From Darksidea phi (Eukaryota > Ascomycota > Dothideomycetes > Pleosporales > Lentitheciaceae), in NCBI GenBank assembly GCA_030770425.1, contig JASJFT010000038.1, positions 124,001 through 188,000 on the forward strand: a stretch of DNA of 64,000 nucleotides, written 5' to 3'. Each line of letters opens with the position of its first letter. Position 1 is the first letter of the stretch. The translations under genes and the position numbers were made by a program. The notes under the pieces are model-generated. The model ran no database searches, was not told the DNA's origin, and saw nothing but the letters and a program-made list of their open reading frames with translations. This document shows positions 35,593-45,726 of this stretch, piece by piece.

Positions 35593-37105
35593 ATTCATAG
35601 TTGGGGCGCTAAACGAGATTTTCTTCATGGTTTTTAACATCTACATCTACACACGAAACTGGCGCATAACACACGGACTAGATGACCCCTGGATGACAGT
35701 ACTTTATGGGAGATTTGGAGGCTCCTGGCAGCACATACGCTTGTTTTCTTCTCTTGGCTTGAGCGTTTTCTCTGGGGATGTGGGTTTGTGGCTATCCTAG
35801 TCTGGCATGTTGGAGGGGTGTTTTTGATCTTTATTTTTGATAGCGTGGTGTTGCGGCATTGAGGGTTTCGAGGGCATTATATAGCGTAGGGATTGGTTTT
35901 GCAGCGCGTTGCGATGATTGCGTGGACGCTGAGTCAGTTGCTATGCGTCCTTGGTGGTATGATCAAAGAAAATACCAATGTTTGGGAAGCGCGAGGTGGG
36001 AGGTACAGTATGGCATATTGTATCTAGGATAGACTTTTCGCAGTATGCATGTGTTACTACCGTAACGGAGGACTACCGAAGAGTTGATCAAGTTGGCCGA
36101 GGCTGGGGAAGTGAGTATATGCATCAATGGCAGAGTTTGCTCGAACTTTGAATCAACCGCATCATTGAACCGCAGAGCTTCCCTTCTTGATTTCTGTTGA
36201 GAAGTTGGTAGTTGTGAGTCTGCTGCTGTGGGCATTCACGATTCGTTCTCTCATGTTGATAGACCAGCGCAGAAGAACCTGACCAAACAATTCTTGTCAT
36301 AGTGAGCAGCTCATCAAGCTTGAGACGAAAAATGACCAAAGATGATACCATCTCTGCTGGGCAAGCTGGTGAGTGACGTCTGATGGAGGGGGGCCCTTAG
36401 CCTCTCTAAAAGTTGAGTTATAAGTTAGTAAAGCCCTTCCAGAGGGGTTTCAGTACCCGTTGTCTCGCATAGATCCAGAATAGTCTTGCAAAATCTGACG
36501 CAGATTCAAGCCACCTAGTTTGCAACGCAGGCTTGCGTACTCACTTACTGGTGCACTTCGTCCGGGCTAGTATAGGTACTAATAGTATGCAGGCTAACTT
36601 TAGTTCTCACCAGTTCAAGCTATAAAGTCATTGGGACTCCCCTTGTTGCTAGTCATGTCTTGTCGGGCACAAGAGGGGCGTGAAGTTGGCTAGTTGTTGC
36701 GCATTGACGATCGAAAAATGTTGCGACTTGACGCCCAAGAGCTGATACAGTTATGTTTCCAGAAGTCTGCGTAGACAATGCTAGCAGAAAACTACGCAGT
36801 ATTATCTACTTCTAGTTAATTTCGTACTTGATTGAATAAACTTATGGGTAGTATTATTTATTAAAGGCTATCGGCATATAGAGTACCCAGCAGAGCTATG
36901 GAGCTCTTAGTATATTCTTTAATGTATGAGACTATACACAGACTTATGCTCTAGTACTATACCTTCCCTGCGCAGCTCATTCTAGCTCATTTCTGTAGTT
37001 GGTCCTGCGCCCACAGTGGAAGTTGATGATGTATTCTATTCTCTTGAACTTCTCTTCTAGCCAAGCGCAATACATGTATAGATGTAGTGGGCAGTGTGGA
37101 CCAAC
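35593..37105. other. spacer with decayed repeat, 1.5 kb
   Basis: SCAP 3' flank, then an AT-rich stretch (about 36780-37080) with a second copy of the degenerate repeat. No supported gene. Confidence 0.5.
36902..36962 (+). repeat. degenerate dispersed repeat, copy 2
   Basis: Partner of 1173-1234, with the shared exact core TACACAGACTTATGCTCT. It lies just downstream of the HET pseudogene, in a sequence setting suggestive of an old transposon or RIP remnant. Confidence 0.45.
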
Positions 37106-39250
37106 CTAGCAAAGCCGAAACGTAGTTCTTGTACCCCCGTCCTTGTCACGACGCAGAGATCCCCATAGCTGTGTCACATAAGCGAATCCTACTGTTCTAT
37201 ACATCCCACCATTCGCAGTTCTGAGGATGAATAGAAAGTCAGGTTCGCAGTCAAACTCAGCGAGAATATCTCCAGTTTGCATCTGCGCGCTCGCAACGCC
37301 GAGATATCTACCCTGGCAAAGAAATGGGAGGAATCCTGGTATCAAACATCTGCCCACAGCGCATATATCTTCCCACACACCCTTTTCCACTTTAGCGGAC
37401 TTGAGAGAACGGAATTGTGTTGACGAATATCGCCCGTACTTGAGTCACATACTTCCTGTGGATCACGAGTGTAGCCATCCGCAATCAGATGAGCAATAGC
37501 TACCACATTGTTCTGTTGCCACCTTATTTTCCGGTCGTTCTTCCATTTGAGTCGCTCCGAAAAAGATTCGAAAGTTCTTCGTATATCTCATTTACCCTGC
37601 CATCATCAGGTAACTTCGAATAAGGATGCATGCATGCGAGATGCATCGAAAGCGCCATCACATTGTTTCGAAAATTTGCCTTCCTCGATCCTATCCTAGC
37701 TCGAGAAAGGTACTGACCGGCTGCGGTAAAGTAAGCTAGTATATGGGAGGCTTCCACAGGGCTGCGCTTCATCGACGAAAGAGCTGGGATGTCTTCCTTC
37801 CAGAAAACCCCGACCGGGCCGTACTCTAGACCCAATGTAGAAAGTACGTGGACATCCTTTTGGAGATATTTGTAGTCGTAAAATCCAACTTCATTTGACG
37901 AAGACTCATCAAACCATACATAGGCGGCTTCTGTTCCTGACCAGTCTGGCACCCATGATGGCAACTCTTCAACCTCAGTATTGCTACGACGTATAACGGC
38001 CAACCCCAAGATTCCGGTGTTCTTCGCCCGTAAAAGATCCAAAGTAGCTTGAAACTAGACGCTCACAACAGAAAGAGAGTAATCCAATTGATTTTGCAAA
38101 GCTTTGGAGGAGTAGGAGGCTGCGAGGGTCATAAGGGGGAAAATATGATCTCGAGGATCTGTTGCTTGCACGCGTATATCGCAATGTTGAGTTAATCCGA
38201 CAAGTTGTCTGTGATTATACTGAGGCATTTGGTAAGACTTCCTCGCATATAACTTTAACGCCGGGAGTTCGCCATAGGCGGGTGGTATCCGGCCCCTCCG
38301 ATAACGATCTTTGAGAACGGCAAGGGGGTGATCAAGGCGGAATAACCGGAAGGCTATGGATTATTAACTCCAGCTGAGTGGTTCTTAAGAGCTCGAATAG
38401 ATTTACAGCAGCAACTAGTATGTCTGCACAGATTCGTTTGCACCCACATAGAAAATTAGGATCTTGAGACACCAGCAACTCTTGTAACACCCAAATACGG
38501 CTCCACCAGAGACGATTCATAAGTGCAGCGACTAGATGAAAAGGCATGTAGTCGTTGTTGACATCGGTTCCTAGGATCTTGTGCAAGAGGCAGTCGGCAG
38601 CTTGGACGGTGGGATCGGTGGAGTCAGGAGGACTGTCAGCGAAATATCTGACCCCAAATCGACGTACGGGTGCATATTGATATAACCAGTCCTTATCGCT
38701 GAAACATCCATAAGCAATGGCCTCTTGGCCGGTTTCTTGAAACAACTCAATTGCCGCATCTGAATCATCACTCTCGGGGCCAAGGGAGATGAGCGTAGTA
38801 TATGCGCTTGCGTAGACTTCTTCATTTGCTGGACCTGCCAGTTTTTTTCGGTTTTATTGGATTGATCGATACACAAGCCATCTATGCAGATAGGAAGATC
38901 TGCCTGCAGCCTGTGAGCGAATGTGCAGAGCTTTTCCGTTCACGTTAGAAGCTCACTGGTGCAAATCCATTCGCAAATATGTGCTCAATCGTAATCAGCA
39001 GGTTCTTGGTAGTAGGAATATGCGATCCATCCCCTAACAAAACGCTTGAGACATAGTTTACTTCTCCCCACACGTACGAAAGCGCTTGGTACTTCGTATG
39101 TTGCTCGCTGGCTAATGCCGTGTACGACAAGTGAGTAGCGATGCGCTTCTCGCCCCCATCTTTTTTGGCTAGTAGAATAGCGTGGAGATGTATGAGACGG
39201 ATTTCTTCCTTGTCTTTATCGAGTGGCTTGAAGACATGTCAAGTCGACAT
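37106..39250 (-). pseudogene. HET-domain heterokaryon incompatibility gene, broken
   Basis: Similarity to HET-domain proteins, which trigger cell death when unlike fungal individuals fuse, runs across the locus in several frames. Recognisable blocks in order: KYQALSYVWGE, then after a GT..AG intron CIDGLCIDQSN and NWQVQQM, VYASAYTTLISLGPE, LWWSRIWVLQELLV, ATDPRDHIFPLMTLA, LDLLRAKNTGILGLA, and a C-terminal GRYLGVASAQMQTGDI. Lesions: TGA three codons after the only in-frame ATG (39239-39241); a frameshift near 38817-38823 and another near 38335-38365; an in-frame TAG at 38055-38057; and further shifts near 37540 and 37340. The TGA and TAG fit G-to-A or C-to-T changes typical of RIP. Not functional as read. 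Sequencing error alone is unlikely because neighbouring genes are intact. Confidence 0.82.
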
Positions 39251-40200
39251 CGTTGGATATGCAGAATGATAACGAGGCCGGGCAGTAACGATATTTAGCT
39301 TGAAGTACGCAGAAGCCAACCAGTAATACAGGAAGCCGAACGCTGAATGAGCGCAGGATTAGAAAGAAATTAAAGCGTACTTGGAGGCGGACGAGGGTAC
39401 GAACGGAATGTCAAAGACATGAACTTAGGGTTGTAGGATATAAGATAAGATGAGAGGTGACGAAAAGGAGGAAGAAAAGAGGCAAAGCGAGGGACAAGAC
39501 GCTTGCTTACAGGGCTGAGCGACCTGTCATGAAAGCTCGCCTATACAACGTCTTTCCAAGCCCTCAACGCCTTATTAACATATGATCCCCTCTCGAGGTA
39601 GAGTTCCAAATGTCTATTTAGCTGCGCGAAGGGCTTGCCTCGCTTCCAACTTTGCGCACGGAGACGCAGTTTCAGCCAAAAGTCTTTCTGCAGAGCGAAA
39701 TAAGCCCATAGGTACCGTCTTGAAAATTGCCTATAGACGATAGGTCTGATTGCACCGGATCAGCCTAGTCATTACAGCGATCATCACCAAGAGAACCTCA
39801 AATAGCTCTGGGCAAGCGATCGAGCAGGGCCCGTATAAAGCGCTGTACTACTTATAGATAGGTGTATTGTAGCTAGGATTCAATGAATTCCGTTCTGTCT
39901 TATGATCAATGTCTGCATAATACTACATGGATAAGGCGATCTCTTCGTTGAACCATATCGATTGACAAGGGGAGTGAAGTAGCCCCCGTCGCATATACAG
40001 TGCCCCGGAACAGGCCTGAATACACTTTCCTAAGTGCAATTTGCCAAGATATCCACAAATTTTGTCCTAGTACTGGACTCTTGACTACTTAGCGGTCTAT
40101 AATTTAAATCCGCAATACGCCTTTTGATGCTAGCCGTATATCCGATAACTCATCTCGTGCAAATACCCCCCAGGACCGTGACAACCTTCCACATGAACGG
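39251..40200. other. spacer beside HET relic
   Basis: 950 bp with no supported gene; purine-rich near 39440-39490. Would hold the former HET promoter and the 3' flank of the HAD gene. Confidence 0.45.
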
Positions 40201-41124
40201 TCATCTCTCTGTCCTCGACGCCCCAATACCAAATGCATGATATGGAAAATCTTCTAGCGTCTCCAGTAGCTTAGCCCATCCGTCATCAAGCTCACCAGGC
40301 ATTCCTACCCTCCTCTTCCCCTCAACAACTTCCACCTCAGTATGCTGCAGTTCCTTCTCTTCATCCTCTTTATGCTCTCCGGTCAAGCCCGCAAGCACCT
40401 CTTTCTCCCTCCCCTTGTACTCCACTAGCAATCCGGGATGCGGACACCACACAGCCTGCATACCCGCCCTCCTTCCTGACTCCACACCCGGTACGCTATC
40501 CTCAAATACCAGACACTCTTCTGGTTGGATTGGCTTCTCGCCCTGTGCCTCTAGCGTCTTATTCAAAGTCGACAAGGCGAGTAGGTAGATATCGGGTGCT
40601 GGTTTGCCTCTTCCAACTGGTATCCGCGGGTCATCACCTAGGATCTTGTGCTCTTCCTGAAAGTACTCCATGAATATCTCCGGCAAATGTCCACTCTTCA
40701 ATGCATAGTTTCCCTTATGACTACTCGTCGCTAGTGCCATCTTAACGCCCCTCTCCTTCAAGCCTTCAAGCAACTTCAGAACCCCCGGCAACGGTTTCGT
40801 TTTCGGGAACAGCTCCTTCTGTAGTTCCAACTGCTCCTTGAGGAACTGGTCGAGCGGAATGGGTAATTGTGCCCAGGTGTGGAAGATTGCGCCGGCTTGG
40901 GGTCCGGGACGGCCTTGCATTTGGGCTTTTATGGACCACGGGAGATCGGGGCGGTTGTAGCGTTGTAGAATGGTGTTTGTGCATATTGTGTAGAGGTCTT
41001 CGGAGTCAATTAGGAGGCCGTCCATATCGAAGAGGGCGGCGCGGATCGGTGGTGGGCTACTATTCGGGTCAGTCTCAAGGCTTTGCAAGGTTTTTAGTAT
41101 AGTAAAGTACTTTGTGGATCCCAT
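40201..41124 (-). CDS. HAD-superfamily phosphatase (HDHD1/GS1-like)
   Basis: Haloacid dehalogenase-type phosphatase of 307 residues, single exon. ATG 41124 is chosen because codons upstream are non-ATG. All four HAD motifs are present: motif I FDMDGLLIDSE (nucleophile Asp33, general acid Asp35), motif II LATSSH, motif III GKPAPDIY with the Lys, and motif IV VFEDSVPGVESG. The helical cap between motifs I and II fits subclass I enzymes such as pseudouridine-5'-phosphatase (HDHD1), glycerol-phosphate or 2-deoxyglucose-6-phosphatases. The C-terminal 60 residues contain a Glu/Lys-rich insertion usual in fungal members. The substrate cannot be told from sequence. Divergent from the TTC1-like gene, 255 bp apart. 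Confidence 0.85.
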   Translation of the reverse strand: MGSTKYFTILKTLQSLETDPNSSPPPIRAALFDMDGLLIDSEDLYTICTNTILQRYNRPDLPWSIKAQMQGRPGPQAGAIFHTWAQLPIPLDQFLKEQLELQKELFPKTKPLPGVLKLLEGLKERGVKMALATSSHKGNYALKSGHLPEIFMEYFQEEHKILGDDPRIPVGRGKPAPDIYLLALSTLNKTLEAQGEKPIQPEECLVFEDSVPGVESGRRAGMQAVWCPHPGLLVEYKGREKEVLAGLTGEHKEDEEKELQHTEVEVVEGKRRVGMPGELDDGWAKLLETLEDFPYHAFGIGASRTER

Positions 41125-41379
41125 TTTCACGTCTGGTGTGAGGCAAAGTGGGAATGAGGGCCGGAAAGGTGTTATGACACTGATTGAGGCACGTAAAAGA
41201 ATGTTGCGGCCTCGGTGAATCACTACCCCACGTTTCCGAGGCTAGTTCGTTGCCCTTTCCCTATCGGAATTAGCTTCCGACCTGCAGAACAACGTCACCT
41301 CGAAACACATCCACCCTGCATAAACACAGCGCAACTACTACAACAACCCACCCTTGGTTAGCCAAATAACTACGTTACC
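41125..41379. promoter_or_regulatory. shared promoter, HAD / TTC1-like
   Basis: 255 bp between divergent start codons; no TATA box seen. Confidence 0.4.
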
Positions 41380-42180
41380 ATGGCCTCCTCCGCCTCCTCC
41401 GCCGCAAAATCCACCATCTCCTCCGTCGATCTCACCGACCCCTCCAGCCTCGAGATCTTTCCCCCAGAAGAAGAAGCGCAGCTCCTCTCCGAGACAAACA
41501 CCCAAAAGCTCTCCGCGAACAAAACCTTCACGTCAGGCGATTACAGCAGCGCTATCCAATCCTACGAGAAAGCCCTTGCAACGTGCCCCACATACCTCGA
41601 ATATGATATCAGCGTTCTGCACTCCAACATCGCGGCGTGTCACTTAAAACTTGCAGAATGGAAAGCGGCGGTTGAATCTGCGACACAGGCCTTGGAGGCA
41701 CTGGATCGGGTGGATCCACCGGTATCCGATGTCGGAAAGGAGGGAGGTGGCGGTGCGGCGGAGCTTGAGGAAGTTGATAATGTGACGGAGACACGAATCG
41801 CTGCGCTTACGAGGACGGGCAAGACGATAAACGATGTGCATAAGCTGCGCACGAAAGCATTACTACGACGCGCGAAGGCGAGACAGGAGGTTGGGGGCTG
41901 GTCCTCATTGCAGGGTTCCTTAGAAGACTATCAAGCGCTTTCGAAGCCCCCGCATCAGCTATCTAGTCTAGACCTAAAAGCGGTGCAAGCTGCGCTCCGA
42001 GAGCTACCACCGAGGCTGAATAAGGCGAAAGACGAGGAGATGGCCGAGATGATGGGCAAGTTGAAGCAGTTGGGCAACGGGATACTGAAGCCGTTTGGGT
42101 TGAGTACGGATAACTTCCAGTTTACCCAAGACGAAAAATCTGGTGGGTACAGCATGCAGTTCAATCAGGGAGACAAGTAG
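41380..42180 (+). CDS. TTC1: tetratricopeptide repeat protein 1-like
   Basis: Single exon, 266 residues. Ser/Ala-rich start, then TPR helices from about residue 40 to 215: ANKTFTSGDYSSAIQSYEKA and LHSNIAACHLKLAEWKAAVE are a classic carboxylate-clamp type pair, and KLRTKALLRRAKARQEVGGW is a third unit after a Gly/Glu insert. The C-terminal LGNGILKPFGLSTDNFQFTQ and YSMQFNQ match TTC1-family proteins. TTC1 binds Hsp90 and Ras in animals; a co-chaperone role here is inference. The gene starts ACCATGG, a strong context. Confidence 0.85.
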   Translation: MASSASSAAKSTISSVDLTDPSSLEIFPPEEEAQLLSETNTQKLSANKTFTSGDYSSAIQSYEKALATCPTYLEYDISVLHSNIAACHLKLAEWKAAVESATQALEALDRVDPPVSDVGKEGGGGAAELEEVDNVTETRIAALTRTGKTINDVHKLRTKALLRRAKARQEVGGWSSLQGSLEDYQALSKPPHQLSSLDLKAVQAALRELPPRLNKAKDEEMAEMMGKLKQLGNGILKPFGLSTDNFQFTQDEKSGGYSMQFNQGDK

Positions 42181-42463
42181 AGAAGGTGCGTCCTGGAAGT
42201 AGGTAGATGATGGTACATGTAGAGCAATAGTAGTGCTCTCGCGTTTGTACATAGAAATGCTATAGAAGATACCTCTTAGGATAGAGCATATGGATGTAGG
42301 ATTTCGCAGCAGTAAATGCAGCAAACTCCAATGCTCTCCCCTCGAGAGTTTAAAGTTCTCTGCGCTCTGTGATGGCGAGAATAGTAAGATCGTCCCACCA
42401 TGTCTCCAGAGCAATGTGACTAGCTTAGAAACGGCAATCTAACCATAATGTTCGATGTATTTT

Positions 42464-43193
42464 TCAGCTCTTCAAAACCTCCAGCCGGCTCCTCATCTCT
42501 GCCAACATCTCCTCCTGATTCTCTTCTTCTTCCACCTCCACAGGCGCCGATGGCAGCTCGTCCTCGCTCGCTTTGCCCGCCGGAAGTCTGTCCTTCAATA
42601 TCTCGGAGAGCACCTTATCGACCTCTCCCTCTGCTTCCTCATCCTCGCTCTCCAATAGTTCGTTATCTGGTAGTGTATCCCCCACCATCTCCTCAATAAT
42701 CCCCGCCTTCATTAGCTCAGTCGATAGCGCGTGCATAGTCCCCGTTAGCTCTGGCAATCGCACTAGCGAGTTCACGTCCTTCATGATCCCTGTTGAGGCC
42801 CGTATGCTGCCTTCAATCTTTCGCACCGAAAAGGCCTCGTTGACCTGCATCTGTACGCTTTGAAGTTGTGCCTTGCTTGTTTGTAATCGCCCGCCTTGTT
42901 TCCGCGCACGGATGAGTTCTCGGGCGAAGATCCGGACGTCTTGGTTCGCCTGCTTGGCCATGGAGGGGGTCTTTTGCGCGCGCTTGGAGGACTGCATGAT
43001 GAGGTTCTTCGTCTTTTGTTCGGTTTGCTTGAGTTGTTGGATATCGCGATCTAGTTTCCGCACGTTTTGCCGGACGAGCGCGTTACATTTGCGCTTCTAT
43101 TGGGATGTTAGCACATACCGTCAATGGTGTTCGGACTTAGCCTACCTGCTCTTCCGGTGTAGGCTTCCAGAGGAGACCGCGGATGGTCTCCAT
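42464..43193 (-). CDS. VPS24: ESCRT-III subunit Vps24
   Basis: Charged multivesicular body protein (CHMP3 family), a polymerising subunit of ESCRT-III that shapes endosomal membranes for multivesicular body sorting. Model of 226 residues, exons 43193-43146 and 43096-42464, intron of 49 nt, phase 0. Starts METIRGLLWKPTPEEQ, then the basic helix KCNALVRQNVRKLDRDIQQL. Snf7 helices 2-4 include RIFARELIRARKQGGRLQ and QVNEAFSVRKIEGSIRASTG. The acidic C-terminal half ends in a MIM-like helix, EEMLAEMRSRLEVLKS, for Vps4 binding. The larger ORF alone would lack the first exon. Confidence 0.93.
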
Positions 43194-43860
43194 GGTAAGT
43201 TCAAGTTTGGTTGAATTATTAACTCTAGCATACACGGATTGTGCCTTTTAGATATGTACGGTTCCAGATCACTAAGGTCTTCCGGTGCAGTGAATTGGCG
43301 CGGTGGGATACGCGACGGGGAAACCCAGTGTCAAAGCCGGCCTTCGTAGTGAAATCGAGCTGTTGAGTCTCGCTAGATAAAGCAGAGTATGTGACCTTTC
43401 ACTGACTATGGCGGTATGGCGGAGTCAAAGCTGCTGGGTGTGTAGGAATAGAGGCCTCGGAAGGTCGGAGAGAGATGGGCCAAGCTCTCTGCCGCTGCCC
43501 CGCACTAGCCACCAAAGCAAAGCCTGGGAAATATTGCTGTACTCCAGGCAAAGACATCTGCTGAGATGCCAATTGGGATCATCCTGCGAGGAACTGCATA
43601 GCCCTGTCGTCATATTCCCCATACCGGTGATATAATTTAGACCACGCGGGCTGCGGGGCTGAGTTTCGATACAGCTCCATTACTTTCCATACCCGCCTCG
43701 CGCTAGTGCGCTCCAAGAGCAGCATTTCATCCTCTGCACTCGGCTCGTCCATCGCAAACAACATTTCTCTCTCGTATCACGACTTTGCAGCTACCACCCC
43801 ACTCGCACTTACAGAGTGTACCTGTCGGTTACGCTAGCAATTCAAGCTTCCTCTCGCAAG
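43194..43860. promoter_or_regulatory. shared VPS24/p23 promoter region
   Basis: 667 bp between divergent starts; no supported ORF. Adequate for two independent promoters. Confidence 0.4.
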
Positions 43861-44770
43861 ATGACGACTGTAACTCCCGAAGGTAAGCTGCAGCCTTACC
43901 CAATATCTAAGCTTCATTTCGACGGGTCCCGGCCGCAAACGACGTAGCGCCTGCTACCGTATGCATACTCGCTTGAAGGAGTACGGGCAAGAGGACTGGG
44001 CCTACGCAAAAGCGGAATTCCACCTCGCTCGCTTCAAACCCCCGCCTGCATGCAGCTCCAACACTTCCTAAGCACACTGTTAACACCGCACAGTCACCTG
44101 GGCACAGCGTTCGTCCGCGGATGACCCCGAGAAGAACTACATCTTCCTCACCATCGTCGCGACCGATGTCCCCGAATCAGACAAGCAGCTCGACCTGCAA
44201 CCCACCAAGCTGAGCTTCAAGGGCACCTCGACGTCGAAGAAGGTGACATATGCTGTTGAGCTTGAGTTCTTCGCCGAGATCGACCCCAAGGAGTCCAAGA
44301 TCCACCACACGGGCCGCGACATTGAACTGGTGCTGCGCAAGAAGGAGCTCAAGGAGGAGTTTTGGCCGCGGCTGCTCAAGGAGGACAAGAAGCAGCACTT
44401 CTTGAAGACCAACTTTGACAAGGTGCGTTGATCACTACCCTGTAGAATGAAAGATTCTGCAGAAGCAAGTTGCAGAGCTAACTGTTCGTAGTGGGTCGAC
44501 GAGGACGAGCAGGATGAGGCTCCCGATGACGATGACTACATGTCGAAGATGAATCCCATGGGCGGCGACGGCGGTGCCGGTGGCTTCGGCGGTATCGACT
44601 TCAGCAAGCTCGGCGCCGCCCAGGGCGCAGGCGGTCTCCCCGGTATGCCCGACATGGGTGGCGAGGGTGATGAGAGCGACGACGACGATGATGAGGACAT
44701 GCCCGAGCTGGAGAACGAAGAGGAGTCCAAGACGGAAGCACCAAGCAAGAAGATCGAGGAGGTAGCGTAA
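43861..44770 (+). CDS. SBA1: Hsp90 co-chaperone p23/Sba1
   Basis: Binds the ATP-closed Hsp90 dimer and slows its ATPase, stabilising clients. Model of 209 residues, exons 43861-43882, 44094-44422 and 44492-44770; phases agree. The first exon encodes only seven residues and a split Val codon, followed by a 211-nt intron, long for this window. CS domain about residues 8-115: VTWAQRSSADDPEKNYIFLT, KVTYAVELEFFAEIDP and KEEFWPRLLKEDKKQHFLKT, with the p23-typical WVDEDEQDE after the second intron. A Gly-rich and then Asp/Glu-rich tail completes it, as in fungal Sba1/Wos2. Confidence 0.92.
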
Positions 44771-45726
44771 GCGCGCTCGCCACCTGCAAGGCCATGGCAA
44801 TTGGGCTGGGATTGTGACTACCATCAACCGGCGAATATTCTGGACCGGTTCCTCACTGTCCTCAGGGACTGTAGGATGGCGGGGAGTTTTGGACCAGGGC
44901 TTGTTCTTCTTAGGAAGGAACGACTCATGTGGCTGATAATCACGGTATATGATGCAAAAATACAACTTATACTGCTACCTGTTGTTCTCGTGTGCCAATC
45001 TGTACACGGGTATCAAACCAGACCGATAGATACCCTCGTCTTAGCCATGATATCTAAGTCCCGCTAATGATTTACAAAATGCCACCAGATTCATGAAAGC
45101 CTCAGGAAGTCCATGCACGATCATACCGCAAGCTCGGTCAGAGACCTTACTCTCGCTGGATTCTCGATCAGTTGATCCCTCGTCCCCTCACGCTCTCGCA
45201 ACCCATGGCCTTCCAATTTGATGGGTCTCGCTTCGAAGATGGTGTTGCTTTCGGGTTCGTACTGCTTACCGTCAGGATAGGGGTGTCCGAGAACCCAGCG
45301 GAACCAGCTTAGGAGAGAGTAGCAGGTGTAGAAGGTAGGCTTGATGTATCTAGCATATATGCGATGGCGTAAATACGAGCATATTCATCATGTCGGTGCT
45401 AAGCTCGCCCTGCTGCTACTGCCAGGTGCCTCAGACGGCAACCCCAACAGTAAATATATCGTCATCAGCGAAGTGCCTTAATACATGCTCTTTCCCAAAA
45501 AGCTACTGGGTTTGACGCAGGAGTTTCGAGTTCGAGGGAATGCCACATGTGGTGGTGGATGGAGGTTCAAATGTAGACAGCTTAGAATGGCTTAGCGCGA
45601 CTGCTATGCAAGATGCGGAATGACGGGTGGCGCAGATCTTAGGCTGCTTAGCTCGAACCGAAGGCGGTGACGGGACTGCCGCACTGATTCTGCCCTTATT
45701 AAACCCCACATCACACTTCATTCACC
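44771..45726. other. intergenic with orphan reading frame
   Basis: p23 3' flank and promoter of the next regulator. Contains an open minus-strand frame without a start (45121-45384), listed separately. Confidence 0.45.
45121..45384 (-). other. orphan coding-like frame, possible last exon
   Basis: A minus-strand frame of 87 codons ends at TGA 45121-45123 and is open back to a stop at 45385. It has no ATG, but from about 45345 its product looks protein-like (KPTFYTCYSLLSWFRWVLGH, then PYPDGKQYEPESN and LREREGTRDQLIENPARVRS). A TAG acceptor lies at its 5' side (ATGCTAG|ATACATC). It may be a terminal exon or gene remnant; I could not find a convincing preceding exon, and the family is unknown. 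Confidence 0.3.

Noticed and set aside
44435..44965. 176-codon minus-strand ORF
   Set aside because: Antisense to the p23 tail, whose repeated Gly/Asp codons produce a long open antisense frame.
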